Shown here: positions 51,249-59,287 of the stretch, piece by piece
How the letters are laid out: each line of letters opens with the position of its first letter
Numbering within the stretch: the first letter of the stretch is position 1
NCBI GenBank assembly: GCA_035441325.1
Contig: DAOROA010000026.1
Coordinates: forward strand, 1 to 64,000
Reading direction: 5' to 3'
Source of the DNA: Competibacter_A sp002352125
Lineage (GTDB): Bacteria > Pseudomonadota > Gammaproteobacteria > Competibacterales > Competibacteraceae
DNA: 64,000 bases
Notes under the pieces: generated by a model
The model's database searches: none
The model's input: only the letters and a program-made list of their open reading frames with translations
Told to the model about the DNA's origin: nothing
Position numbers and translations under genes: made by a program

Positions 51249-51273
51249 ACGATCCCCCACGATGGGGGATCGT
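51249..51273 (+). terminator. Hairpin after glgP
   Basis: ACGATCCCCCA and TGGGGGATCGT form a perfect 11-bp stem with a 3-nt loop, 23 bases after the glgP stop. It lacks a U-tract. It lies directly before the glutathione reductase relic at 51296. Confidence 0.6.
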
Positions 51274-51295
51274 CGGCAATGCGTGCAAAACTCAA

Positions 51296-51412
51296 GACGA
51301 AATATTACAGGGCTTCGCGGTCACCGTCCGCATGGGTGCGACCAAGCGCGATTTCGGCGCCACCGTGGCCATTCACCCCACCAGTACCGAAGAACTGGTT
51401 ACGATGCGCTAA
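51296..51412 (+). pseudogene. gor: Relic of glutathione reductase (C-terminal end only)
   Basis: Read in the frame ending with TAA at 51410-51412, these 39 codons give DEILQGFAVTVRMGATKRDF and then GATVAIHPTSTEELVTMR, the exact C-terminal form of glutathione reductase (DEMLQGFAVA-VKMGATK ... NTVAIHPT-EEFVTMR). No upstream part of the flavoprotein remains; homology stops at about 51296 next to the hairpin. It is a deletion remnant rather than a gene. Confidence 0.8.
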
Positions 51413-51419
51413 GGCAAAG

Positions 51420-51827
51420 ATGTCCGACATGAGACACCCGTTTTTTCCGTTGCTCGCCCTGTTGTTGTTGCTGGCCGCCTGCACCAACCAGCCTGGAAAC
51501 AGCGAAATCCAGCGACAAATCACCGAACGACTGTCGATTGAAGGCCGCGATCTCTTCGCCATCGAAAACTTTCGCAAAACTAACGGCTTCGAGTCGGGCC
51601 AGAACGTTTACGTGGCCGAAGTGGAATACGATTTGGTGTTCCGGAGAAGCCTGGCCGATCTGGCGCTAAACTTGAGCAAACGGAACGATCCAGTGTTGGC
51701 CGGGCTGGATCTGGTAGCGCTCGGCTTGAAATACGGCCAATTCGAAGCCGGCGAGCGCCTGCACCGTAGCGAAAAGGCGACTTTCCACAAAACCGAGCGG
51801 GGCTGGCTTCTCCAAAATGACCGCTGA
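51420..51827 (+). CDS. Small lipoprotein
   Basis: 135 residues with a lipoprotein signal peptide (lipobox LAAC, Cys at residue 21). The remainder is rich in charged residues (EYDLVFRRSLADLALNLSK; RLHRSEKATFHKTERGWLL) and I recognise no family, though the shape suggests a small beta domain. ATG at 51420 with AAGG just upstream is chosen; an in-frame start further upstream runs through the gor relic. gamma-CA follows after 23 bases. Confidence 0.65.
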   Translation: MSDMRHPFFPLLALLLLLAACTNQPGNSEIQRQITERLSIEGRDLFAIENFRKTNGFESGQNVYVAEVEYDLVFRRSLADLALNLSKRNDPVLAGLDLVALGLKYGQFEAGERLHRSEKATFHKTERGWLLQNDR

Positions 51828-51850
51828 CTTCGCCACCTGCGAGAACCATC

Positions 51851-52480
51851 ATGCCAATTCGCCCTTTCGAGCAGCACGCTCCGCGCATTCACCCGACCGC
51901 TTTCGTCGACGATACCGCCGTGGTGATCGGCGATGTCGAAATCGGCGAGGACAGCTCGGTTTGGCCGCTGTGCGTGATTCGCGGCGACATTCAAAGCATC
52001 CGCATCGGCGCGCGCACCAGCATCCAAGACGGCACCATCATCCACGTCACCCACGACAGCCGGTTCTGTCCCGGCGGCCAGCCGACATCGATCGGCAACG
52101 ATGTCACGGTTGGCCACAAGGTTATCCTGCACGCCTGCACCATCGGCGATTTCTGCTTGATCGGCATGGGCGCGATCGTGATGGACAAAGCGGTGGTGCA
52201 GTCGCGAGTGACCATCGGCGCGGGCAGCGTGGTACCTTCCGGCAAGGTGCTGGAAAGCGGTTATCTATACGTCGGTAGTCCAGTGAAACAAATCCGCCCG
52301 CTCAATCCTCGCGAATTGGAATTTCTCGAATATTCGGCCCAGAACTACCGGCGGCTGAAAGATCGGCACGAGGCGGCGCAGGGGATTGCAGCCAGCGCCC
52401 ATCAAAAAATCAGCCCCGAACCGTCGCCAACAACGCCCAAATCCCAAAACCGGCGATCAGCAAACCCGAAGCGCGGTTGA
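51851..52480 (+). CDS. Gamma-carbonic anhydrase-like protein (YrdA family)
   Basis: A left-handed beta-helix protein of 209 residues. Three metal His are visible: one in IHVTHDS and two in TVGHKVILHACTIG. The hexapeptide repeat pattern runs from about residue 15 to 145. The family includes CO2 hydratases and inactive relatives such as CaiE and PaaY. The last 25 or so residues (ISPEPSPTTPKSQNRRS...) have no counterpart in YrdA and come from reading through the convergent lysE 3' end, a 71-base overlap. Confidence 0.88.
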   Translation: MPIRPFEQHAPRIHPTAFVDDTAVVIGDVEIGEDSSVWPLCVIRGDIQSIRIGARTSIQDGTIIHVTHDSRFCPGGQPTSIGNDVTVGHKVILHACTIGDFCLIGMGAIVMDKAVVQSRVTIGAGSVVPSGKVLESGYLYVGSPVKQIRPLNPRELEFLEYSAQNYRRLKDRHEAAQGIAASAHQKISPEPSPTTPKSQNRRSANPKRG

Positions 52481-53030
52481 TCCAAACCATAACGTTCGGG
52501 CGCAATCGCCCGCGCAGAACGCCTACCCCTCCGGCCAGCAACAGCCACCACAGCAGCGATCCCGAAAACACGCCCACCACCAACGCGGCAGCGGCCACGA
52601 AATCCCCGCCGCCGCCGGCCAGCCCCAGCCCGGCGAAAATCCCCAGAAACGCCAAAATCGTCACCGGATTGGTCAGCGTCAATCCCAGAGTTGAAAGATA
52701 ATCGCTCAATAACCCGGCGCGAGTGGGACGAACCCGCGCCTGCTCAGCGGCAGGCGGAGTCAGCCAGGTTTGCCAGCCCAGATACAGCAGAAATAAACCG
52801 CCAATCAAGCGTAGTTCTGTCTGCCAAGCTAGCAATAAACCGGCTAGCGACGCCAACCCGAAACCGGCGATGCAGCCGTAAACGGCATCGGCACTGGCCG
52901 CCCCCAAGCCGGACAACACGCCCGACCAATGCCCGCGCGTCAACGTACGCTGAATGCACAACAAGCCAATTGGCCCAACTGGCGCAGCGATGGCGAATCC
53001 GATCAGCATCCCCTTGAACCAGAACAGCAT
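52410..53030 (-). CDS. LysE-family amino-acid exporter
   Basis: A 206-residue inner-membrane protein with about six helices. The N-terminal FKGMLIGFAIAAPVGPIGLLCIQRTL carries the family's hallmark GPIG motif, and SDYLSTLGLTLTNPVTILAFLGIFAG the conserved TNP. LysE/RhtB proteins export amino acids or homoserine lactones; the substrate is unknown here. It runs opposite to the gamma-carbonic anhydrase and overlaps its 3' end by 71 bases. Confidence 0.9.
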   Translation of the reverse strand: MLFWFKGMLIGFAIAAPVGPIGLLCIQRTLTRGHWSGVLSGLGAASADAVYGCIAGFGLASLAGLLLAWQTELRLIGGLFLLYLGWQTWLTPPAAEQARVRPTRAGLLSDYLSTLGLTLTNPVTILAFLGIFAGLGLAGGGGDFVAAAALVVGVFSGSLLWWLLLAGGVGVLRGRLRPNVMVWINRASGLLIAGFGIWALLATVRG

Positions 53031-53125
53031 CCTCGTCTTTCCTCCGCCACATTTACTTTACATTTTCGTCGATCAGACGGGCTATAATTGTACTTGTCAT
53101 TAACCGTTCGCCGCATGCAACCACC

Positions 53126-53698
53126 ATGAATTCCTTCACCGTTGCTCTACTGGCCGCTCTGACGCTATGCGTCCTGTACGGTATCATTCTTTACAACCGG
53201 CTGGTAACGCTGAAACACAACGTTGGCATGGCCTGGTCCAACATCGATGTGCTGTTGAAGCAGCGCCACGACGAGCTGCCTAAACTGGTCGAAACCTGCA
53301 AGCAGTACATGCGTTATGAGCGCGAAACGCTGGAAGCGGTCATGCGCGCCCGCCAAGCGGTCGCCGACGCGCAACAGCGCGGCGATTTGGCCAAGCTGGG
53401 AACCGCCGAAACCCAAATGCGCCTCGGTCTGGGCCAGTTGTTCGCGGTGGCCGAAGCGTACCCGGAACTGCGTGCCAACGACAATTTTCGCCATTTGGAA
53501 GCCCGCATCACCGGTTTGGAAAACGCCATCGCCGACCGCCGGGAGTTCTACAACGACAGCGTTAATCTCAACAACGTCCGCATCGAGCAGTTCCCCGATG
53601 TCCTGATCGCCCGATTGTTCGCTTTCGAACCGTTTCGGTTGCTGGAATTCGCCGAGAAAGAAAAACAGGATGTCAATCTCGCCCAACTTTTTCGCTGA
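53126..53698 (+). CDS. LemA family protein
   Basis: A 190-residue protein with an N-terminal membrane helix (FTVALLAALTLCVLYGIILYN) and a cytoplasmic or periplasmic four-helix bundle typical of LemA: SNIDVLLKQRHDELPKLVETCKQYMRYERETLEAVMRAR and a terminal REFYNDSVNLNNVRIEQFPDVLIA. Role unknown, linked to envelope maintenance in other bacteria. The GIDE-domain gene follows 18 bases downstream, a common pairing. Confidence 0.92.
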   Translation: MNSFTVALLAALTLCVLYGIILYNRLVTLKHNVGMAWSNIDVLLKQRHDELPKLVETCKQYMRYERETLEAVMRARQAVADAQQRGDLAKLGTAETQMRLGLGQLFAVAEAYPELRANDNFRHLEARITGLENAIADRREFYNDSVNLNNVRIEQFPDVLIARLFAFEPFRLLEFAEKEKQDVNLAQLFR

Positions 53699-53716
53699 CC
53701 GGCTTCGGAAATCCGC

Positions 53717-54673
53717 GTGCGTGCGCCAAGCCTGAAAGGCGCTTTATTCTTCGTCGCAGCTTGGTTGGGTTTCTTTTTGTTGTTGCAGCAACCCGCTCCG
53801 GGCGGCGTTTCTTCCGCGCACACATTGCCGATTCCACTCCTCGCCCTACTGTTGACCATTGGAGTGGGGGGACTATACGGCGCCCTGTATTTCGGGCGGC
53901 GGGCTTGGCGGCTGGCGGATACCCCCATCGCCCGCATCCGCTCCGCGCCGCAAGGTTATGTGGAACTGTACGGCAACGCTCGCCTGCTGCCGGGGCCACC
54001 GATCCTCGCCCCGCTCAGCAGCCTTCCCTGTGCCTGGTATCGTTACCGGATCGAGGAGCGCTCCTCAGGCGGACGCTGGTGGCCGGTGGAATCCGGCGAC
54101 AGCGACAATCTGTTCGCCCTGGACGACGGCACCGCTCAATGCGTGATCGACCCCGAAGGTGCCGATTTCGTCAAGACCCGGCGCGACGTGTGGTACGGTA
54201 GGGCCAGCGGCGTGCGCACCCACGCACTCTGGGGAATCGGTGCCGCTTACCGGTATACCGAACAGCGAATTCTGCCCGGCGAGGAGCTGCACATCATCGG
54301 CCTGTTCCGCACCGTCGGCGGCCTGCCGGAAGCACCCGACACCCGTCTGGAAGTCGCGGAATTGCTAGAACGCTGGAAACGCGACCCGAAACGAATGGCG
54401 ATGTTCGACCGCCGGGGCAACGGCCGTATCGACCCCGACGAATGGGAAGCGGTCCGCCGCGCGGCCCACCGGCAAGTCCAGCGGCAACAACTGCAACGGG
54501 CCACCCAACCGGATGTTCACCTGATGGCCGATCCCGGCGATTCCACCCGACCATTCATCATCGCCGCTTTCCGTGAAGAGAACCGACTGATCACCTATTT
54601 TCGATGGCGCGCCGCCGGATGCCTACTGGCGACGGCGTTGACCGGCGGCTACCTATTGTGGGCCCTCGTTTGA
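53717..54673 (+). CDS. GIDE-domain membrane protein
   Basis: A 318-residue protein: two N-terminal membrane helices (LKGALFFVAAWLGFFLLL; IPLLALLLTIGVGGLYGALYFG), a GIDE domain (ARIRSAPQGYVELYGNARLLPGPPILAPLSSLPCAWYRYRIEER), an EF-hand-like loop (FDRRGNGRIDPDEWE, with Asp, Asn, Arg, Asp, Glu at ligand positions) and a C-terminal helix. Start is GTG at 53717. No RING domain follows, unlike the eukaryotic GIDE E3 ligases. Usually found with LemA. Confidence 0.85.
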   Translation: MRAPSLKGALFFVAAWLGFFLLLQQPAPGGVSSAHTLPIPLLALLLTIGVGGLYGALYFGRRAWRLADTPIARIRSAPQGYVELYGNARLLPGPPILAPLSSLPCAWYRYRIEERSSGGRWWPVESGDSDNLFALDDGTAQCVIDPEGADFVKTRRDVWYGRASGVRTHALWGIGAAYRYTEQRILPGEELHIIGLFRTVGGLPEAPDTRLEVAELLERWKRDPKRMAMFDRRGNGRIDPDEWEAVRRAAHRQVQRQQLQRATQPDVHLMADPGDSTRPFIIAAFREENRLITYFRWRAAGCLLATALTGGYLLWALV

Positions 54674-54803
54674 TCGGTCGTCCGACAGAGCGACTCAAAT
54701 CCCAGTCAGCCACCGGAAAAACATTCATAGATCAAAAATTATACATAACCAGTTATCATATAATAATTGTCTTCCATAAAAAGATACGATAATATTAAAA
54801 AAA

Positions 54804-54826
54804 TTTTAAAAATGTAATTTTTAAAA
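54804..54826. repeat. AT-only inverted repeat before the hemerythrin gene
   Basis: TTTTAAAAAT and ATTTTTAAAA form a 10-bp stem with a 3-nt loop in a strongly AT-rich leader, 44 bases upstream of the bacteriohemerythrin start. Could be a terminator of the GIDE gene or an operator; no known consensus recognised. Confidence 0.4.
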
Positions 54827-54870
54827 TACATTCAACTCTTGATTGTTCTTGTGTAAAAAAGGAGCACGAC

Positions 54871-55347
54871 ATGCTTGACACGAAAGAATTTATATCCTGG
54901 TCCGACGAACTCAGCGTTGGCCTACAGGAAATCGACGAACAGCATAAGATTTTAATTATCCTAATCAATCGCTTGTTCAATGAAGCCATATTACACAAAG
55001 CGGATAAAGCCGTCATCAGCGCAATCCTGGAGGAACTCGTGCAGTACACCATTGTGCATTTCACAGTGGAGGAGAGCCTGTTCCGCATTTTCGATTACCC
55101 CGATATCGAAACGCACCAAGCGCATCACGACAAACTCAAGCAAGAAGCCTTAAACTTTCAAAAAAGATTCGAGAGCGGCGTCACGATCGACATCGAGCTG
55201 ATGCATTTTCTGAAAAAATGGCTAACTCATCACATCATGATGGATGATAAAAAATACACATCCTTCTTCCTGGAAAGAGGTCTCAAGGCCAAATGGTCCG
55301 AGCAGAAATCTTGGATAGGGAAAATTTGGAATTCGCTCAAATCGTAA
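54871..55347 (+). CDS. Bacteriohemerythrin
   Basis: A 158-residue oxygen-binding diiron protein. Iron ligands fit the family pattern: H25 (DEQHK), H63 and E67 (HFTVEE), H82 and H86 (HQAHH), H121 and D126 (HHIMMDD). It lacks any signalling domain, so it probably stores or delivers oxygen rather than signals. AAAGGAG lies 7 bases before ATG. The AT-rich codon use contrasts with its neighbours and suggests later acquisition or different selection. Confidence 0.92.
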   Translation: MLDTKEFISWSDELSVGLQEIDEQHKILIILINRLFNEAILHKADKAVISAILEELVQYTIVHFTVEESLFRIFDYPDIETHQAHHDKLKQEALNFQKRFESGVTIDIELMHFLKKWLTHHIMMDDKKYTSFFLERGLKAKWSEQKSWIGKIWNSLKS

Positions 55348-55378
55348 ACAACAACTTGAATAAGTTAACTATTTATCG

Positions 55379-57418
55379 ATGAACAACCCCTTGCTGGACC
55401 CTGCCGATCTCCCTTGTTACGCCGCCATCCGGCCGGAACACGTCGAACCGGCCATCGATTGGTTGCTGGCCGAGAATCGCGCCGAAATCGAACGGCTGTT
55501 GGCGGCCAACGATTCCTATACCTGGGATAACCTGATCCGGCCGCTGGAAGATTTGGAAGATCGCCTGAGCAAAGCCTGGTCGCCGGTCAACCATCTGCAT
55601 TCGGTGCTCGATTCCGCAGCGTTGCGCGCCGCTTACAACGTTTGCCTGCCCAAGCTCAGCGCCTATGCCACTGAACTCGGCCAACACGAGGGCTTGTACC
55701 GGGCCTATCGACAAATCGCCGAAGGTTCAGAGTACGCCCGGCTCGATCCGGCGCAACGCAAAGTCATCGACGACGCCCTGCGCGATTTTCGCTTGTCCGG
55801 TATCGCCTTGCCGCCGGAACAGCAATCCCGCTACAAAGCTATCCAGCAAGAATTGGCACAACTGAACGCCAAGTTCGCCGAAAACGTGCTGGACGCCACC
55901 CAGGCGTGGACCAAGCATCTCGCCAACGACACTCAACTGGCCGGCTTGCCGGAATCGGCGCGGGCATTGGCCCGGCAAACCGCCCAGCAGCGAGGACTGG
56001 ACGGATGGTTGCTGACGCTGGAACTGCCGTCCTATCTGCCAGTGCTCAACTACGCTGACGACCGCGAGCTGCGACAGGAATTGTACGACGCTTACTGCAC
56101 TCGCGCCTCGGACCAAGGACCCAACGCTGGCCGGTGGGACAATGGACCGATCATGGAACACATCATGGCGCTGCGCCACGAATTGGCTCAACTGCTCGGC
56201 TTTCAGGACTACACCGAATACTCGCTGGCTACCAAGATGGCCGACTCGCCGGACAAGGTGTTGGCGTTCCTCGCCGACCTCGCCGGCCGCGCCCGACCAC
56301 AAGCCCAGCGGGAACTGGACGAGCTGCAAAACTTCGCCCGCGATCGATTTGGGGTCGAGCGGCTGGAAACTTGGGATATCGGCTACTACTCCGAAAAACT
56401 GCGGCAGCACTGCTACCAATTGTCGCAGGAGGAGCTACGACCTTACTTCCCGACCACTCGCGTTCTACCGGGGCTGTTCGCCGTCGCGGAAAAGCTATTC
56501 GGTATTTCTATCCGGCTGCTGGATAACGTCGAGGTTTGGCATCCCGACGTGCGGGTTTACCAAATCGTCGATGCGGCCGGCACTCCGCGCGGGCGGTTCT
56601 ATCTGGATTTGTATGCCCGCCCCCACAAGCGGGGCGGTGCCTGGATGGACGGTTGCTTGGCACGGCGCCAGATCGACGGTCGGGCGCGGTTGCCGGCAGC
56701 CTATCTGGTCTGCAATTTCACGCCGCCGGTGGGCGACGATCCGGCACTGTTGACCCACGGCGAAGTGCTCACGATGTTCCACGAGTTCGGCCACGGTTTG
56801 CACCATCTGCTAACCACGGTCAATTATCTATCGGTGGCCGGTATTCATGGCGTGGAATGGGACGCCGTGGAACTGCCGAGCCAGTTTTTGGAAAATTGGT
56901 GCTGGTCCCGGGAAGCGCTGACGCTGCTGGCAGGGCACTACCAAACCGGCGAACAGTTGCCGGAGGAGCTGTACCAACGGATGCTGGCAGCCAAAAACTT
57001 TCAAGCCGGTATCCTCATGGTACGGCAACTGGAATTCGGCTTGTTCGATTTCCGGTTGCATCGCGAGTACGATCCGGCGCGCGGTGCGCGGGTGTTGGAA
57101 ACGTTAGACGACGTGCGTCGGCAAGTCGCGGTGATCGTTCCCCCGGCCTACAACCGCTTCGCCAACGCTTTCACCCACGTTTTCGCCGGCGGCTACGCGG
57201 CAGGTTACTACAGCTACAAATGGGCGGAAGTCCTATCGGCGGATGCCTTCGGCGCCTTCGAGGAAAACGGTATTTTCGACGCCCCAACCGGCGAACGTTT
57301 TCGGCGCAGCATTCTCGAAGTGGGCGGCTCGCGTCCAGCGTTGGCCAGCTTCGTCGAATTCCGGGGTCGGGAGCCGCAAATCGAGCCGCTGCTGCGGTCG
57401 AACGGGATCGCGGCCTGA
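55379..57418 (+). CDS. prlC: Oligopeptidase A
   Basis: Cytoplasmic M3 zinc metallopeptidase that degrades short peptides and signal peptides. 679 residues, the same size as E. coli PrlC (680). The zinc motif HEFGHGLHH (FHEFGHGLHHLL) is intact and the downstream Glu ligand lies in GVEWDAVELPSQFLENW. ATG at 55379 matches the family start MNNPLLDPADLP. HAD phosphatase converges after 10 bases. Confidence 0.96.
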   Translation: MNNPLLDPADLPCYAAIRPEHVEPAIDWLLAENRAEIERLLAANDSYTWDNLIRPLEDLEDRLSKAWSPVNHLHSVLDSAALRAAYNVCLPKLSAYATELGQHEGLYRAYRQIAEGSEYARLDPAQRKVIDDALRDFRLSGIALPPEQQSRYKAIQQELAQLNAKFAENVLDATQAWTKHLANDTQLAGLPESARALARQTAQQRGLDGWLLTLELPSYLPVLNYADDRELRQELYDAYCTRASDQGPNAGRWDNGPIMEHIMALRHELAQLLGFQDYTEYSLATKMADSPDKVLAFLADLAGRARPQAQRELDELQNFARDRFGVERLETWDIGYYSEKLRQHCYQLSQEELRPYFPTTRVLPGLFAVAEKLFGISIRLLDNVEVWHPDVRVYQIVDAAGTPRGRFYLDLYARPHKRGGAWMDGCLARRQIDGRARLPAAYLVCNFTPPVGDDPALLTHGEVLTMFHEFGHGLHHLLTTVNYLSVAGIHGVEWDAVELPSQFLENWCWSREALTLLAGHYQTGEQLPEELYQRMLAAKNFQAGILMVRQLEFGLFDFRLHREYDPARGARVLETLDDVRRQVAVIVPPAYNRFANAFTHVFAGGYAAGYYSYKWAEVLSADAFGAFEENGIFDAPTGERFRRSILEVGGSRPALASFVEFRGREPQIEPLLRSNGIAA

Positions 57419-57428
57419 GAATCCGCTT

Positions 57429-58058
57429 TTACCCCAACGGCCCTTCCCGATATCCTCCGCCGAACGGCCGCACGTCCGTCGCCAGCATCCCGGCTCGGCG
57501 GGCGGCTTCCAAACCGGAGTCGGCATCTTCGAACGCCTGGCACGCGCGCGGCGCCACTCCCAACCGGCGGGCGGCTTCCAAAAACAGCTCCGGCGCTGGT
57601 TTGGGCGGCAGCCCGTCGTCGGCGGTCAGCACCGCCGCAAACGGTTCGCGCAAACCGATGGCTTGCAGAGTCCGCTCCACGTTGATGCGGTTGCTGCCCG
57701 ACACCACCGCCATCGGCAACCGGCCACGATAGCGTCGCACCAATGCCGCCACCGGCTCGATCGGCCGCGCTTGATCCAGGCGGATCAACGTCCGGCGTTC
57801 CTTGTCCATCGTAAACCGTTCGACATCGATGGCCCGGCCAAACTCCACGTTGTACAGGGTCACGATCAGGTCGGTGGGCTTACCGTTGTGCTGGATCAGA
57901 AATTCCATCGGACAAGGCAAGCCCAGTTCCGCGAACGTCTCTTCCCAAGCGGTGTAGTGCAAAGGCAAGGTATCGGCCAAGGTGCCATCGCAGTCGAAGA
58001 TCAAACCCCGAATACCGTCGGGCACCACCAAAACCGGAACCGACGGTACACACGCCAC
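57429..58058 (-). CDS. HAD-family phosphatase (beta-phosphoglucomutase-like)
   Basis: A 209-residue HAD subfamily IA enzyme. The catalytic aspartates are in LIFDCDGTLADTL; motif II is AVVSGSNR, motif III Lys about PKPAPE and motif IV ECFEDADSGLEAAR-like (FEDADSGLEAARRAG). The alpha-helical cap matches pseudouridine/sugar-phosphate phosphatases or beta-PGM. Start is taken as GTG at 58058, which overlaps the preceding gene's end (TGATCGTG); GGAG lies 7 bases upstream. Substrate not fixed. Confidence 0.85.
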   Translation of the reverse strand: MACVPSVPVLVVPDGIRGLIFDCDGTLADTLPLHYTAWEETFAELGLPCPMEFLIQHNGKPTDLIVTLYNVEFGRAIDVERFTMDKERRTLIRLDQARPIEPVAALVRRYRGRLPMAVVSGSNRINVERTLQAIGLREPFAAVLTADDGLPPKPAPELFLEAARRLGVAPRACQAFEDADSGLEAARRAGMLATDVRPFGGGYREGPLG

Positions 58059-58060
58059 GA

Positions 58061-59248
58061 TCAAGCTCCACCCGGTCGCGGCGGCGGGCGCAGGCCAGCC
58101 GGAGCCGCTGGTTTTTCTTCCTCTTCCGGTTCTTCGATCGCTTCCAGCGACAGCCCCGAGCCCCCCGGCCGCTCGACGCCTGGCGCTCCGCCGGACAGAT
58201 TGATCCGCAGCCGCAGGTTATTGGCGGAATCGGCGTTCTTGATCGCTTCCTCGAAACTGATCTTGCCGGCCTGATGGAGCGCGTACAAGGCTTGGTCGAA
58301 GGTCTGCATGCCAAGCCCGGTGGATTTCTCCATGATTTCCTTCAGGCCGCTGACCTCGCCGCGCTTGATCAGGGTCTCGACCATCGGCGAATGCAGCAAG
58401 ATTTCGATAGCCGCTACCCGCTTGCCTTCCACGGTCGGAATCAGCCGCTGCGACACGAAGGCGCGCAGATTGCTCGACAAATCGGCCAGCAACTGCGGCC
58501 GCCGTTCCTCGGGGAAGAAATTGATGATGCGGTCGAGCGCCTGGTTGGCACTGTTGGCGTGCAAGGTGGAAATCGCCAAGTGGCCGGTTTCAGCGAAAGC
58601 CAGGGCATGCTCCATCGTCTCGCGGTCGCGGATTTCGCCGATCAGGATCACGTCCGGCGCTTGCCGCAACGTGTTTTTGAGCGCGTCGGCGTAACTTAGC
58701 GTGTCCACGCCCACCTCGCGCTGGTTGACGACCGAGCGCTTGTGTCGATGGACGAACTCGATCGGGTCTTCGATGGTGATGATGTGGCCGCCGCTATTGC
58801 TGTTGCGGTGGTCGATCAACGCCGCCAGCGAGGTGGATTTACCCGAACCGGTGCCACCGACGAACAGGATCAGGCCACGCTTCTCCATGATGACGCGGGT
58901 CAACACCTCCGGCAAACCCAACGATTCGACGCTGGGAATGTCGGTCTTGATGTTGCGGATCACCATCGAGATTTCGCTGCGCTGCTTGAAGATGTTGATC
59001 CGGAACCGTCCCACGCCGGGCTCGCTGATAGCCAGGTTCATCTCCAAGGTCTTCTCGAATTCGGCTATTTGCGCCGAATCCATGACCGAATAGGCGATCT
59101 GCTTGACCCGGCCCGACGGTAGCGGATCCTTGTCCAACGCTCGCAACACGCCCTGGAATTTGCCGCAAGGCGGCGCTCCGGTGCTGAGATAGATATCGGA
59201 ACCGTCCCGCCGGGCCAAAATCAGCAAGTAATCTTTCAAATCGATCAT
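58061..59248 (-). CDS. pilU: PilU-like type IV pilus retraction ATPase
   Basis: A 395-residue PilT/PilU secretion ATPase. N-terminal PAS-like domain from MIDLKDYLLILARRDGSDIYLSTGAPP; Walker A GGTGSGKST, Asp-box/Walker B ILIGEIRDRETME, His box HLAISTLHANSA. The C-terminal acidic, Pro-rich tail (EEPEEEEKPAAP) is typical of PilU more than PilT. ATG at 59248 is preferred to an in-frame site at 59287. It lacks an adjacent pilT; the HAD gene starts 2 bases after its stop. Confidence 0.85.
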   Translation of the reverse strand: MIDLKDYLLILARRDGSDIYLSTGAPPCGKFQGVLRALDKDPLPSGRVKQIAYSVMDSAQIAEFEKTLEMNLAISEPGVGRFRINIFKQRSEISMVIRNIKTDIPSVESLGLPEVLTRVIMEKRGLILFVGGTGSGKSTSLAALIDHRNSNSGGHIITIEDPIEFVHRHKRSVVNQREVGVDTLSYADALKNTLRQAPDVILIGEIRDRETMEHALAFAETGHLAISTLHANSANQALDRIINFFPEERRPQLLADLSSNLRAFVSQRLIPTVEGKRVAAIEILLHSPMVETLIKRGEVSGLKEIMEKSTGLGMQTFDQALYALHQAGKISFEEAIKNADSANNLRLRINLSGGAPGVERPGGSGLSLEAIEEPEEEEKPAAPAGLRPPPRPGGA

Positions 59249-59287
59249 CTTTTCTTTCTCGACAACATTGCCAGTCCGTTCCGCCAA

